Source: JALZVT01 sp964634815
Lineage (GTDB): Bacteria; Pseudomonadota; Gammaproteobacteria; Pseudomonadales; Azotimanducaceae
Assembly: GCA_964634815.1 (NCBI GenBank)
Contig: CAZWMD010000007.1
Span: forward strand, 1 to 64,000
Reading direction: 5' to 3'
DNA: 64,000 nt
Shown here: positions 52,733-61,897 of the stretch, one piece after another
How the letters are laid out: the number at the start of each line of letters is the position of its first letter
Numbering within the stretch: position 1 is the first letter of the stretch
The notes under the pieces: model-generated
What the model was told of the DNA's origin: nothing
Databases searched by the model: none
Seen by the model: the letters and a program-made list of their open reading frames with translations, nothing else
Made by a program: the position numbers and the translations under genes

Positions 52733-53419
52733 CTACTTTCGGGCGCGACGCTTACGCTTCGGCTTTGAGAGAGCTTTGATTTTCTTGTCAGCCGCAGACT
52801 GACGTTTCTTGGCCTTACGGGCCTCCGCGCGAGCAAGCTCTGCTTTTTTCTTCGCTTCGAATTTCTTCACAGCGTCAGCAAGCTTGGCGGCAACAGACTT
52901 CGCAGAAGCGGCATTCGCTTTCTCTACAGATGCCTTGATCGCCGAAACGCGGGCTTTCAACTTGTCGGCTTTTTGAGCTTCGGACAGCTTGGCACGCGCA
53001 TTCGCGGCGCTTGTTCTGGCCTTGGCTACTCGAGCCGCAACTCGCTTGGCAGCAGCGCGAGCACGCTTCGCTGCGTTCTTATCGCCTTTCTTCCCTGATT
53101 TCTTAGCTTTAGCGGCGGCGGCTTTCACAGCACGCTGCGCAGCAGCTTGAGCTTTACGCTCTTTAGTCAGTGCACCCTCAGCTTTCTTCGCTGCAGCAGC
53201 AGACCGCTTGGTAGCAGGTGATGCAGCAACTGAAGCAGCCTTACGCTTGGCAGTGCTCTTGCGCTTAGCTACAGCTTTTCGAGCTGGCTTGCGCTTGGCA
53301 GCTGTCTTCTTGCGTGCGGGCGAACGCTTTGCCGCTGATTTGCGGACTGTCTTACGCGCTGCTTTTCTCTTGGCAGGCGACTTACGCTTAGCAGCAGCTT
53401 TGCGTTTTGCTCTAGGCAT
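52733..53419 (-). CDS. histone H1-like, AlgP-type DNA-binding protein
   Basis: A 228-residue, extremely basic, low-complexity protein made almost wholly of Ala, Lys and Arg with some Ser. Residues 1-75 carry KRK(S/A)PAKRK-type repeats like the C-terminal tails of eukaryotic H1 and Pseudomonas AlgP. Residues 80-215 are Ala/Lys-rich and probably helical. It should bind DNA non-specifically and compact it; its regulatory role is unknown. ATG preceded by GAGGAG, and a strong terminator follows, so it is a monocistronic, probably well-expressed gene. The upstream 53420-53651 stretch is AT-rich and holds its promoter region and the adk terminator. Repeats make length variation between strains likely. 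Confidence 0.8.
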   Translation of the reverse strand: MPRAKRKAAAKRKSPAKRKAARKTVRKSAAKRSPARKKTAAKRKPARKAVAKRKSTAKRKAASVAASPATKRSAAAAKKAEGALTKERKAQAAAQRAVKAAAAKAKKSGKKGDKNAAKRARAAAKRVAARVAKARTSAANARAKLSEAQKADKLKARVSAIKASVEKANAASAKSVAAKLADAVKKFEAKKKAELARAEARKAKKRQSAADKKIKALSKPKRKRRARK

Positions 53420-53582
53420 ATTTTTCTCCTCGGCGTTAACTTAATTGTGATCACTGAACTTCGGTGAATTTATGTTCGGAGCCGATCTGAAATTCAGAAC
53501 TTGAGCTCTTCGTTTACATCAATTTCATATATTCGAAATCGAAATAAAAAATTCATCAACAACAATCAGTTGCGCACTATAC

Positions 53583-53630
53583 GTACTTAAAAAGTTTTTT
53601 CACGCAGTTTTTGCGAAAAAATTCAAGTAC
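53583..53630 (-). terminator. possible adk terminator
   Basis: On the minus strand a stem of TTTTTTCGC with GCG-(TG)-AAAAAA is followed by CTTTTTAAG. Outer GTACTT/AAGTAC arms extend it to 48 bp. The AT-rich stem and internal mismatches make it moderate. Confidence 0.45.
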
Positions 53631-53651
53631 TGAGGAGCAGTTTTATAAAAT

Positions 53652-54299
53652 TTAGCCGCGAATATTCGAAATGATGGTTTTCTTGATGTCATCAACGCTT
53701 CCAACACCGCTCACCCCGATATATCGCAGCTCACCTTTGTCGGCTCTTGCGGTATAAAATTCCACTAACGGGTGAGTTTGATCGTGATACACAGCCAGTC
53801 GATCCCGGACCGTTGCTTCGCTGTCATCGTCGCGCTGAATCAAGTCTTCGCCTGTCTCGTCATCCTTACCTTCCACGGCCGGCGGATTAAATTTCACGTG
53901 GTACACCCGACCTGAGCCCGGATGAACCCGGCGCCCGGCTAACCGGGAGACAATCTCTTCATCAGGAACCTGTATCTCCACCACACAATCGAGACCAACG
54001 TTTGCATCAATCATGGCCTGAGCTTGAACAATAGTTCGAGGAAAACCGTCAAACAAAAACCCGTTGGCGCAGTCATCCTGAGCAATACGCTCTTTGACCA
54101 GAGCAATGATGATCTCGTCAGAGACCAATCCGCCTTCGTCCATGACCTTTTTGACAGCCAGACCGAGTTCGCTTTCTGCCGCAACGGCAGCGCGCAGCAT
54201 GTCTCCGGTTGAAATCTGCGGTATATCCAGCGAATCGCAAACAAACTGGGCCTGAGTGCCTTTACCCGCTCCTGGGGGGCCCAACAAAATCAACCGCAT
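53652..54299 (-). CDS. adk: adenylate kinase
   Basis: It interconverts AMP + ATP and 2 ADP. 215 residues, the long-LID bacterial form: P-loop GPPGAGKGTQAQF, AMP-binding IPQISTGDMLRAAV, FLFDGFPRTIVQAQAM, and the LID (about 120-160) with AGRRVHPGSGRVYHVKFNPP. The LID lacks the four zinc cysteines, as in E. coli. ATG start. Here it is a single gene between relA and the H1-like gene. Confidence 0.96.
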   Translation of the reverse strand: MRLILLGPPGAGKGTQAQFVCDSLDIPQISTGDMLRAAVAAESELGLAVKKVMDEGGLVSDEIIIALVKERIAQDDCANGFLFDGFPRTIVQAQAMIDANVGLDCVVEIQVPDEEIVSRLAGRRVHPGSGRVYHVKFNPPAVEGKDDETGEDLIQRDDDSEATVRDRLAVYHDQTHPLVEFYTARADKGELRYIGVSGVGSVDDIKKTIISNIRG

Positions 54300-54408
54300 A
54301 ACTCTCTCCTTAACTAAAGCTCAGCCGGCTATTGTCGGCTTTATTTGAAACCAACGCCAATGCAATACGAAAGCGTTAGTTAACCGTTCGTGGGACCTTT
54401 GTAAACAG

Positions 54409-56607
54409 CTATTCCAGGCGTACCGCTCTCAGAACGTCAGGAACCAACAGCAGACGCCCAAGAACCTGAGCAAGTCGGGGAAGAGAAACGGTCTCGCAGT
54501 CGAGAACAACATCCACTTCAGCCAGGGCCGCGGCAGATCCACCATCAAGCTTGGCCTGGGTACCAACAAGAGAGACCCCCGCCTCTTCGACGACTTCGGT
54601 AATATCTTTTAATAGCCCGTGGCGATTTCGACCCCGCACTGCAATACGCACCCCTTCTCGACCGGCATTTTTTTGCCAGTCAAGATTGATGACACGTAAA
54701 GGGTGTTTTCGAAGGTTTTCTTGAATCACGGTGCAGACCAAACAGTGCGTTGCAATGGCATCTGCTTCGTCAAGATAACCCACTATCTCAGTTCCTTCGG
54801 AAGGCCTGCAGCACAGCGCTGATGCAATTGGCCAGGAGTTCTCACCAAGCAGCACGTGCGCACCGTAGCGCTGCTCACCGGCAACCGCTCTGGTAGCCGC
54901 TGGCAAGACCAGACCTGTGGCACGATAGGGTGTGGGAACTCGACGCAGCACATCATCAAGTCGGAGCTCACCCCGGCCTAACGCGATAAACAGTCTCTGT
55001 CGATCAGTCAGGCCCAGAAGTTCAGCAATCGCGTAGGCATCAAGAGTCATGGCCAGTGCATCTTCGGCACTCCGCCATACTCGCTCGCCCAAAGCCTGGG
55101 AGTAAGCTTCGTTCTGGCGCCGAAACCAGTCTTGTATCTTCGCTCGCGCTCTGGCCGTGCGCACAAAGCCCAGGGATTCCTCAAGCCAATCCAGCTCGGG
55201 TTCTGCGCGGCTGGCCGTGATGATTTCGACCCGTTGCCCTGTCCGCAGCGGCGAACTCAATGGATAGGGTTCGCCGTCCACGAGGGCACTTCGCGTGCGA
55301 TGACCAATTTCTGTATGTATGCGATACGCAAAATCAACCGCTGTCGACTGACTGGGTAAATCCAGGACATGGCCCTGTGGCGTAGAAACGTAGATTCTGA
55401 CGTCATCAAAACCTTTGCTAAGCAACGATTCAAAGCCTTCAGCACCACCACCCTCATCGTGCCATTCCAACAGCTGGCGCAGCCAGGACATGCGCTCGCT
55501 GGGCATCTGACGCGCAGTTTCGACACCTGGGTCTTTGTAATCCCAGTGCGCGCACACGCCAAACTCCGCCTCCGCGTGCATGCCCTCGGTTCGGATCTGT
55601 ACTTCGAGGATTTGCTCCTCAGGACCTACCACGGCCGTGTGAATCGATTGGTAGCCGTTGTTCTTGGGGTTAGCGATATAGTCATCAAACTCTTCCGGCA
55701 GATGCCGCCAGACCGAGTGAATCACGCCCAGTGCGCGATAACAGTCGGCTCGATCCGAGACAATGACCCGCAATGCCCGCGCATCGTAGACTTCACTGAT
55801 ATCAAGATCCTTTTGCTGCATCTTCCGCCAGATACTGTAGATGTGCTTTGCACGACCAGAGACCTGAGCACGAATGTCTTCGGCCACCAGCAGGTTCTGG
55901 ATCGCTGCCACCAGTTGCGTGACACGTTCTTCCCGCTCACCTCTACGTCCATCCAGTTGGCGAGCAACTTTCATATAGATATCGGGTTCCAGATAGCGGA
56001 AGCCAAGATCCTCAATCGCCCATTTCAATCGCCACAGGCCCAGCCGCCCGGCAAGCGGTGCAAACAACGCCAGGCTTTCGCGCCCCAACCGCTCCTTGCG
56101 GGTTGCTGAGGCCTGTTTGGCCAGTCGCAGTACAACCACACGTTCGGCCAACTTTATCAGCGCAACCCGAACATCATCGATCAGTGACTCCAGTAACAGG
56201 CGTACATTCTGTATTTGATCTTCTGAGTTGCTGAGAAGCATGGGATCATCACGCAAAGACATTCGACTGGCTGCGCCTAACCGGTCGAGAGCTTCGATTA
56301 ACCCGGTTCGTGCCGGTGTGAAAAGCTCTGGGTGATCAGATAGCTCCAGCGCGCCTTCACGCCAGGCTCGATAGCACAATCCAACAACCAGTGAGTCCAC
56401 ATCAAGGCGCAACTCAAGCAGCAGCTGGGCCAGATCAACCCCCGCTTCAAGCAATCGCGAGTCACCAAGTCCGCTCACCAGATCAATCGCCTCAGCCAGG
56501 GCTTCGGTGTCTAATTCCGGGTTATCAGCGTTGACAAGGGCTTGCCAGGCGGTGGTATCCACGCCGCCACCCGCATGCCGTGGCAAGGATTCTCTGACCC
56601 TAACCAT
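54409..56607 (-). CDS. relA: GTP pyrophosphokinase RelA
   Basis: Ribosome-associated (p)ppGpp synthetase of the stringent response. 732 residues: an N-terminal HD-like domain (about 40-200) without an intact HD metal motif, as in hydrolysis-dead RelA; a synthetase domain (about 250-370; SGRAKHIYSIWRKMQ, YDARALRVIV, NNGYQSIHTAVVGP, EFGVCAHWDYK); TGS domain (DVRIYVSTPQGHVLDLP); a helical/zinc-finger region with Cys residues (ALCCRPSEG, THCLVC); and a C-terminal ACT domain. The ATG overlaps the end of rlmD by 8 bp, the usual rlmD-relA pairing. RelA rather than SpoT because of the broken HD site. Confidence 0.94.
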   Translation of the reverse strand: MVRVRESLPRHAGGGVDTTAWQALVNADNPELDTEALAEAIDLVSGLGDSRLLEAGVDLAQLLLELRLDVDSLVVGLCYRAWREGALELSDHPELFTPARTGLIEALDRLGAASRMSLRDDPMLLSNSEDQIQNVRLLLESLIDDVRVALIKLAERVVVLRLAKQASATRKERLGRESLALFAPLAGRLGLWRLKWAIEDLGFRYLEPDIYMKVARQLDGRRGEREERVTQLVAAIQNLLVAEDIRAQVSGRAKHIYSIWRKMQQKDLDISEVYDARALRVIVSDRADCYRALGVIHSVWRHLPEEFDDYIANPKNNGYQSIHTAVVGPEEQILEVQIRTEGMHAEAEFGVCAHWDYKDPGVETARQMPSERMSWLRQLLEWHDEGGGAEGFESLLSKGFDDVRIYVSTPQGHVLDLPSQSTAVDFAYRIHTEIGHRTRSALVDGEPYPLSSPLRTGQRVEIITASRAEPELDWLEESLGFVRTARARAKIQDWFRRQNEAYSQALGERVWRSAEDALAMTLDAYAIAELLGLTDRQRLFIALGRGELRLDDVLRRVPTPYRATGLVLPAATRAVAGEQRYGAHVLLGENSWPIASALCCRPSEGTEIVGYLDEADAIATHCLVCTVIQENLRKHPLRVINLDWQKNAGREGVRIAVRGRNRHGLLKDITEVVEEAGVSLVGTQAKLDGGSAAALAEVDVVLDCETVSLPRLAQVLGRLLLVPDVLRAVRLE

Positions 56608-57928
56608 GACGTTCGAACACTCCCAGCGTTTCTACATGAGCCGTATGTGGAAACATGTCGTAGATACCTACTTCAGCAAGCTTAAAGCCCTGTTCTACCA
56701 GCGTGCGTGCATCACTGGCAAAGGTGGTGGGATTGCAGGACACATAAACCACCTTGCGTAAGGGTTGATCCAGCCAGCTGACCAGTGCCGGCCCCGCCCC
56801 GCTTCGAGGCGGATCAAGAACCAACGCATCCATGCCGGTAATTTCTGCGACGGGGGTTTTCAGTTTTTTGTCTCCCGGCTGACCATAGAGATCAGCGACG
56901 TGAAATTTGGTACTCGCTGCCAGACCATTGCGTCGCGCATTACTACGGGCACGATCTATCGCCTCTCCCGCGGCCTCCCATCCGGAGACCTGGTGTCCAC
57001 GTCGGGCCAGCGGCAGGGAGAAATTGCCGATACCACAGAACATGTCTGCAACACGCAGAGGGCCATCAGACTGAAGTGCCGCCGCTACGCTCCTGACCAG
57101 CGCCGCATTAATATGCCGATTAACCTGAATGAAGTCAGTCACGGAGAATTCGAGGTTAAGGCCAAACTCAGGCAAAGAGTAGTTCAGCAGCGGGACCCCT
57201 TCTGACAACGCAGTCACGGTGTCATAGCCTTTCGATTGAGTGTAAATACTCAGATCATGACGAGTCTGAAAAGCATCCAGTAGTTTCACATCTCCGGGCG
57301 TTAGACGTTCAAGGTGGCGAATAATCAACGCCGTCTGGTTGTCGCCAACGGCAGTTTCGATCTGAGGTATCGCCGCCGGTGCCGAGAGTGCCGCAACCAG
57401 GGCAGCTAACTGACCGATCAAACCGTCAAAAGGCTGCGCCAACGCAAGACAACGATCCATCTTAACGACCCGCCCCCCAAAGGTTTCCCTGAAGCCAACA
57501 AGTTGCAGTTCATCCAGTTTGCGCACGCCAAGACGCGCCTTGCGACGATAACCAAACTGAGGAGAGGCCACCGGCGCACGCAGCGTGTCGAAGGCCACAC
57601 CTGCAGCTGCCAATTCGCCCAATAGGCCCTGCTGTTTGAGTTCAAGCTGTGCCTCATAAGTCATGTGCTGAAGTGCACATCCGCCGCATCGCGGAAACAC
57701 CTCGCAAGGTGCCGCCTGCCTCTGCGATGACGCATTGGCCACTACGTCCTGAGCAACCGCCAACGCGGCACCCTTGCGCCGCCCAACGGTTCTGGCTGAA
57801 AGACTCTCACCGGGCAGACCGCCCTTTACGCGCGCCGACTTTTCACCCAATGGCGCAAAGCCAATACCCTCGGCGTCAATCGATTCGATAGTTAAATCGA
57901 GGATCGCGGGAAATCGTTTTCTACTCAC
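56600..57928 (-). CDS. rlmD: 23S rRNA (uracil(1939)-C(5))-methyltransferase RlmD
   Basis: A SAM- and [4Fe-4S]-dependent m5U1939 methyltransferase. 442 residues: N-terminal TRAM domain (DLTIESIDAEGIGFAPLGE), the cluster cysteines CEVFPRCGGCALQHM plus a distal Cys, SAM motifs with DMFCGIGNFSLPLA, DALVLDPPRSGAG, and the catalytic Cys in VVYVSCNPTTFASD. GTG start. acpS lies 22 bp upstream. Confidence 0.95.
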   Translation of the reverse strand: MSRKRFPAILDLTIESIDAEGIGFAPLGEKSARVKGGLPGESLSARTVGRRKGAALAVAQDVVANASSQRQAAPCEVFPRCGGCALQHMTYEAQLELKQQGLLGELAAAGVAFDTLRAPVASPQFGYRRKARLGVRKLDELQLVGFRETFGGRVVKMDRCLALAQPFDGLIGQLAALVAALSAPAAIPQIETAVGDNQTALIIRHLERLTPGDVKLLDAFQTRHDLSIYTQSKGYDTVTALSEGVPLLNYSLPEFGLNLEFSVTDFIQVNRHINAALVRSVAAALQSDGPLRVADMFCGIGNFSLPLARRGHQVSGWEAAGEAIDRARSNARRNGLAASTKFHVADLYGQPGDKKLKTPVAEITGMDALVLDPPRSGAGPALVSWLDQPLRKVVYVSCNPTTFASDARTLVEQGFKLAEVGIYDMFPHTAHVETLGVFERHG

Positions 57929-57950
57929 TATCTGGTCTCACTGATACAGG

Positions 57951-58376
57951 TCAACTGCTCTGGGCGGTTTTGTCCGCGCCAATGACCACACTGGCAATCA
58001 CAAGGTCTCCCTCATCAGCCAGCGACACAAGCGCAGCCACCCCACCAAGTTTTTGCATCCGCTCAAGCGCCGCGCCCGATAGCTCAAGTAGCGGCGCCCC
58101 GGATACAGGCTTGCGCCGCAACTCGAGCTGCCCCCAGTAAACCCCAGCGCCCATTCCTGTACCCAGCGCCTTGGCAGCGGCTTCTTTTACGGCAAAGTAC
58201 TTTGCGAGGTCTTGCGCGCGAGCGCCTCGCCGGGAGTACTCAGCAAACTCATCTGGACTCAGTATCTTGCGAGCAAATCGTTCAGGGTGGCGGGCCAGAG
58301 TCTTTTGTATGCGCTTAACGCTCACCAAATCGATGCCGTTACCCACAATCGCAGAACCTGGAAATCCCGTTGTCAT
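57951..58376 (-). CDS. acpS: holo-[acyl-carrier-protein] synthase
   Basis: It transfers 4'-phosphopantetheine from CoA to apo-ACP. 141 residues with the Mg-binding motif GNGIDLVSVKRI, FARKILSPDEFAEY, and FAVKEAAAKALGTGMG. ATG overlapping the recO stop (ATGA). pdxJ, which sits between recO and acpS in most gammaproteobacteria, is missing. Confidence 0.95.
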   Translation of the reverse strand: MTTGFPGSAIVGNGIDLVSVKRIQKTLARHPERFARKILSPDEFAEYSRRGARAQDLAKYFAVKEAAAKALGTGMGAGVYWGQLELRRKPVSGAPLLELSGAALERMQKLGGVAALVSLADEGDLVIASVVIGADKTAQSS

Positions 58377-59080
58377 ACACCTCGCCTGTTAGCAGTTAAG
58401 AGAAGCTCTCGACTGGTCAACGGCCGATCACCAAGGTGAGGCCGGAGTGCCGCCTGAAAGATACGCTTTGCGGCCCTGCGAATAGATGGCGTATGGAAAT
58501 TCCCCACATAGATTTCCGTCAGTTCGGCGCCTCGAGCAATGGCCTCATCAGCAGGAGCAGAAACAAAGCCTAGCTCGGGGTGCAATGTGTAGTGTTGATC
58601 TGGTGCGATCGGCTCACCCGTCTGCGCATTCATGGTGAAGTCGGGTGCATAGCCACACTCCTGCAACAGGGCGTGTTCAAAACGCCGCAGTGCAATACTC
58701 AGTGCGACATTTTTTTCTGATTCCACAAGCTCGCGCAAAGTCTTCGCATAGGTTTCAAACAGATAGTTATGTACATCAAGAGGCTCTGTCATCCGCAGCA
58801 AAAGCTCGTTTATGTAAAAACCGCAGGCCAACGCATCACCTTCAAGCCCCCCTCCCGGAGCAAGCTCATATTCGGTGAGCGTAAACAACGGACCACGACC
58901 CACCCAGGAAACCAGACAGTGGACAAACTGTCGGGGAGGTATCTTCTTTTTGTTACCCCGCACGCCTTTGGCAACCAGGGAAACCCGTCCGTGATCCCGC
59001 GAAAACAGTTCGACAAGCAAACTCGTTTCCCGAAACGGTCGCGTATGCAAAACGTAGCTTGGTTGCTGTTGAACCTTCAC
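58373..59080 (-). CDS. recO: DNA repair protein RecO
   Basis: A recombination mediator that loads RecA with RecR in gap repair. 235 residues: N-terminal OB-fold (YVLHTRPFRETSLLVELFSR, SLVAKGVRG), a helical C-terminal domain with FYINELLLRM and FEHALLQECGYAPDF. The zinc cysteines of some family members are not present. GTG start, five bases after the era stop. Confidence 0.93.
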   Translation of the reverse strand: MKVQQQPSYVLHTRPFRETSLLVELFSRDHGRVSLVAKGVRGNKKKIPPRQFVHCLVSWVGRGPLFTLTEYELAPGGGLEGDALACGFYINELLLRMTEPLDVHNYLFETYAKTLRELVESEKNVALSIALRRFEHALLQECGYAPDFTMNAQTGEPIAPDQHYTLHPELGFVSAPADEAIARGAELTEIYVGNFHTPSIRRAAKRIFQAALRPHLGDRPLTSRELLLTANRRGV

Positions 59081-59085
59081 AGGTT

Positions 59086-59994
59086 CTAATCATAGCCTAG
59101 ATGCGCAAGGCTACGCTCATCATCCGTCCAATTCGCTTTAACCTTGACCCAAAGGCGTAACATCACCTTACGATCCAGCAGGGTTTCAATGTCGGCGCGG
59201 GCATCAGAACCAATGCCTTTCATACGCTCTCCCCCCTTGCCAATCATGATTTGTTTTTGTCCCGCGCGCTCCACGTAGACAACGGCGTGAATCTCTAGTA
59301 CCGACACACCTTCGGTGTAACGCTCGATGGCAACAGTCGACCGGTGGGGCAGCTCATCACCGAGGCGACGCATCAGCTTCTCTCGAACTATCTCTGCCAC
59401 CAGAAAGCGCTCGCTTTTATCAGTCACCTGATCTTCGTCAAACAGATGCGGCCCCTGGGGCAAATAGGAAAAGACCAACGAGCGCAGCTGATCGACGCCA
59501 CGCTTTTTCAGCGCAGCACAACTAATAATTTCCTGAAACTCAAATCGCTTGGCCGTCTCTGCCATTACCGGCAGAACCTGATCGCGCTGCGCAAGCAGGT
59601 CGGTTTTGTTTATCACTGCGATCACCGGGCACTTGGCCCCCTTAATGTGCTCAAGGACAAGATCATCTTCCTCGGTCCAACGGTTGGACTCGAAAAGAAA
59701 GAGCGCAAGATCGACATCAGCCAATACCGAGGTTGCTGCTCGCACCATATAGCGATTTATCGCCCGTCCCCCTGCGGTGGCATGAATACCCGGCGTATCA
59801 ACGTAAATCGCCTGGGCCAGATCGGCGGTATCGACGCCAAGCAGATTGTGGCGTGTGGTCTGGGGCTTACGCGACGTGATGGCAATTTTTTGCCCCAGCA
59901 AATGATTCATTAAAGTGGATTTGCCCACATTGGGGCGGCCGAGAATAGCGACATAACCGCAGCGCTGCGCGGCCGTGGATACACTATCCGTCAT
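59086..59994 (-). CDS. era: GTPase Era
   Basis: A ribosome-assembly GTPase that binds the 3' end of 16S rRNA. 302 residues from the ATG overlapping the rnc stop (ATGA); the longer open frame lies within rnc. G1 GRPNVGKSTLMNHLL, G2/switch QTTRHNLLG, G3 VDTPGIH, G4 NKTDLL, G5 SCAAL, and a C-terminal KH domain with IMIGKGGERMKGIGSDAR. Confidence 0.96.
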   Translation of the reverse strand: MTDSVSTAAQRCGYVAILGRPNVGKSTLMNHLLGQKIAITSRKPQTTRHNLLGVDTADLAQAIYVDTPGIHATAGGRAINRYMVRAATSVLADVDLALFLFESNRWTEEDDLVLEHIKGAKCPVIAVINKTDLLAQRDQVLPVMAETAKRFEFQEIISCAALKKRGVDQLRSLVFSYLPQGPHLFDEDQVTDKSERFLVAEIVREKLMRRLGDELPHRSTVAIERYTEGVSVLEIHAVVYVERAGQKQIMIGKGGERMKGIGSDARADIETLLDRKVMLRLWVKVKANWTDDERSLAHLGYD

Positions 59995-60680
59995 GTTGAT
60001 ACTCCCAATAGTTCCAGTAGCGCAGCAGCGGCATTCTGTTCGGCCGCTCGACGAGAGGCCGCCTGCCCTATGGCCTGTTGGGAGCCGTCCGCGAGCTGAC
60101 AACTCACTTCGAAATGCTTGGCGTGGTCGGGGCCGGTAACCTTAATCACTTCATAGCTGGGTAAGGGGCTCTTTCTGGATTGCAGCAGTTCCTGCAACAG
60201 GGTCTTCGCATCTTTTGTCACCTTGACCTGGTTAAGCCGCTCATCGAACAACCGGAGCAAGAGGCTGCGAGCCACTTCAAAACCGCCATCCAGGTACACC
60301 GCGCCTATGACGGCTTCCAAAGCATCCGCAAGAATCGAACTGCGTTGATGGCCCCCGCCTTTGAGCTCGCCACCACCGAGCTCAAGCGCCCGCCCCAGAT
60401 CCAGCTCACGAGCAATCAGCGCAAGCGCATCGCGCCGCACCAGGGCCGCCCGCATAAGAGACAAACCGTCCTCATGGGTATTTGGATAACGTAGATAGAG
60501 TTCATGAGCAATCACCTGACCAAGTACGGCGTCGCCCAGAAACTCCAATCGCTCGTTGTTTAATGACCCCATGCTCTTGTGACGCAGCGCCTGGCGCATC
60601 AGCTCGGGATTCGCGAACTCAACTCCCAGCAGACGGCAAACTCGTTGCAGCTCGACTGACTGAGAGGAGGCATTGGACAC
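59991..60680 (-). CDS. rnc: ribonuclease III
   Basis: It cleaves double-stranded RNA in rRNA and mRNA processing. 229 residues: endonuclease domain with the signature NNERLEFLGDAVLG and second acidic motif ADALEAVIGAVYLDGG, then a dsRBD (about 155-227). GTG start overlapping the DUF4845 stop (TAGTG). Confidence 0.96.
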   Translation of the reverse strand: MSNASSQSVELQRVCRLLGVEFANPELMRQALRHKSMGSLNNERLEFLGDAVLGQVIAHELYLRYPNTHEDGLSLMRAALVRRDALALIARELDLGRALELGGGELKGGGHQRSSILADALEAVIGAVYLDGGFEVARSLLLRLFDERLNQVKVTKDAKTLLQELLQSRKSPLPSYEVIKVTGPDHAKHFEVSCQLADGSQQAIGQAASRRAAEQNAAAALLELLGVST

Positions 60681-61069
60681 TATTGGCCAAATTCCTTCTG
60701 GAACACCAGCACTACGTCTACGTTTGCAAAAATATTCTCGCGAATTTCATAGTCGAGCATGAGTTTGTTGCCCTTTTTCTTGTCGTTTTTGATGGCAACA
60801 ATATCTTCGCTCTTCAGTGTTCGAATGCTGTTGACCTTCAATCCCTTATTCACAGCGGTGTGAATTCTTGTCTTGCTGCCACCCTTCACCAGACCTGGAT
60901 CAAGCGTCTCAATAACCTGGGTTAGCGAGCGGTTGTCCATATAGTGGGGGCCGAGCGTCAGACCCACGTTCATTACGATCGCCAGAACGATCAATAACAT
61001 CAGCACACCAAACATGGACAGCCCGGATTGGCGGCGGCGATGAGATAGCATGGAAGTACGATGTGTCAT
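60680..61069 (-). CDS. DUF4845 membrane protein
   Basis: A small protein of unknown function conserved between lepB and rnc in Pseudomonas-like gammaproteobacteria. 129 residues from the ATG giving MTHRTSMLSHRRRQSGLSMF; 55 upstream open codons lie within lepB and are discarded. A basic N-terminus and one transmembrane helix (FGVLMLLIVLAIVMNVGLTL) resemble a type IV pilin-like or signal-anchor start (QSGLSMFGVL). A soluble domain follows, with VNKGLKVNSI and YEIRENIFANVDVVLVF. Confidence 0.85.
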   Translation of the reverse strand: MTHRTSMLSHRRRQSGLSMFGVLMLLIVLAIVMNVGLTLGPHYMDNRSLTQVIETLDPGLVKGGSKTRIHTAVNKGLKVNSIRTLKSEDIVAIKNDKKKGNKLMLDYEIRENIFANVDVVLVFQKEFGQ

Positions 61070-61070
61070 G

Positions 61071-61859
61071 TCAGCGAATTTCCTGATTTCGTTCGAAGCT
61101 GGGAATCGACCAACCAGGCATATGCATCCAGATTCTGAAAGCACGACCCACAATGTTTGATTCCGGCACAAAAGCGAACTCGGGTTGAATTGTGCCCCAG
61201 CCTCTACTGTCAAAGCTCGCGCCCCTATTATCACCCATCATGAAGTAGTGATCCTGTGGCACCTGCCACGATTCCGCAGGTTCGAGGGTGGAATATCGCC
61301 AAACGGGATGTGCGACGTCTCCCAACTGCTCAGTGTATTCGCGAACTCTCACCCGGGATTCGCCAAACGGCCCCGCTGAGACCTCAAACTCTCTGTCAAA
61401 AGTGTATGAGAGTCTCTCGCCATTGATGTATAACGTCTTGTTTCTATAGGATATTTCATCACCCGGCAGTCCAACTACCCGTTTTATGAAGTAATCGCTG
61501 CTATGGCGCGGCACAAACACCATAACGTCTCCGCGCGCGGGCTTGCCTACGTCAAGTATCTTGGTGCCAACGACAGGAAGGCGCACGCCATAGGCGTATT
61601 TGTTAACAAGAATGAAATCGCCAACCTCGAGTGTTGGAATCATTGAACCTGATGGAATCTGGTAGGGTTCGACCAGAAAACTGCGTAAAAAGAACACCAC
61701 AAAGAGCACCGGGAAAAACGAGCGGGCATATTCCACAGCGATGGGTTCCGCTGCACCCGCTTGCCGCTTGGGCTTCCACAGCAATGTGTCGAGCAGCCAA
61801 AGCAAGCCCGTCAGCAAGACTGCAAGAGTAAGCACCAGCGGAAAATTGATGTAGTCCAT
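61071..61859 (-). CDS. lepB: signal peptidase I
   Basis: It removes signal peptides from exported proteins at the inner membrane. 262 residues: two N-terminal transmembrane helices (about 6-24 and 48-66), catalytic Ser in IPSGSMIPTLEVGDF, catalytic Lys in DYFIKRVVGLPGDEI, box E GDNRGASFDSRGWG. ATG chosen; a GTG one codon earlier is equally possible. Downstream of lepA, as usual. Confidence 0.95.
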   Translation of the reverse strand: MDYINFPLVLTLAVLLTGLLWLLDTLLWKPKRQAGAAEPIAVEYARSFFPVLFVVFFLRSFLVEPYQIPSGSMIPTLEVGDFILVNKYAYGVRLPVVGTKILDVGKPARGDVMVFVPRHSSDYFIKRVVGLPGDEISYRNKTLYINGERLSYTFDREFEVSAGPFGESRVRVREYTEQLGDVAHPVWRYSTLEPAESWQVPQDHYFMMGDNRGASFDSRGWGTIQPEFAFVPESNIVGRAFRIWMHMPGWSIPSFERNQEIR

Positions 61860-61897
61860 CACAACTCAAAAACCCTGGGTCTGGTTAAGTGCACCCC

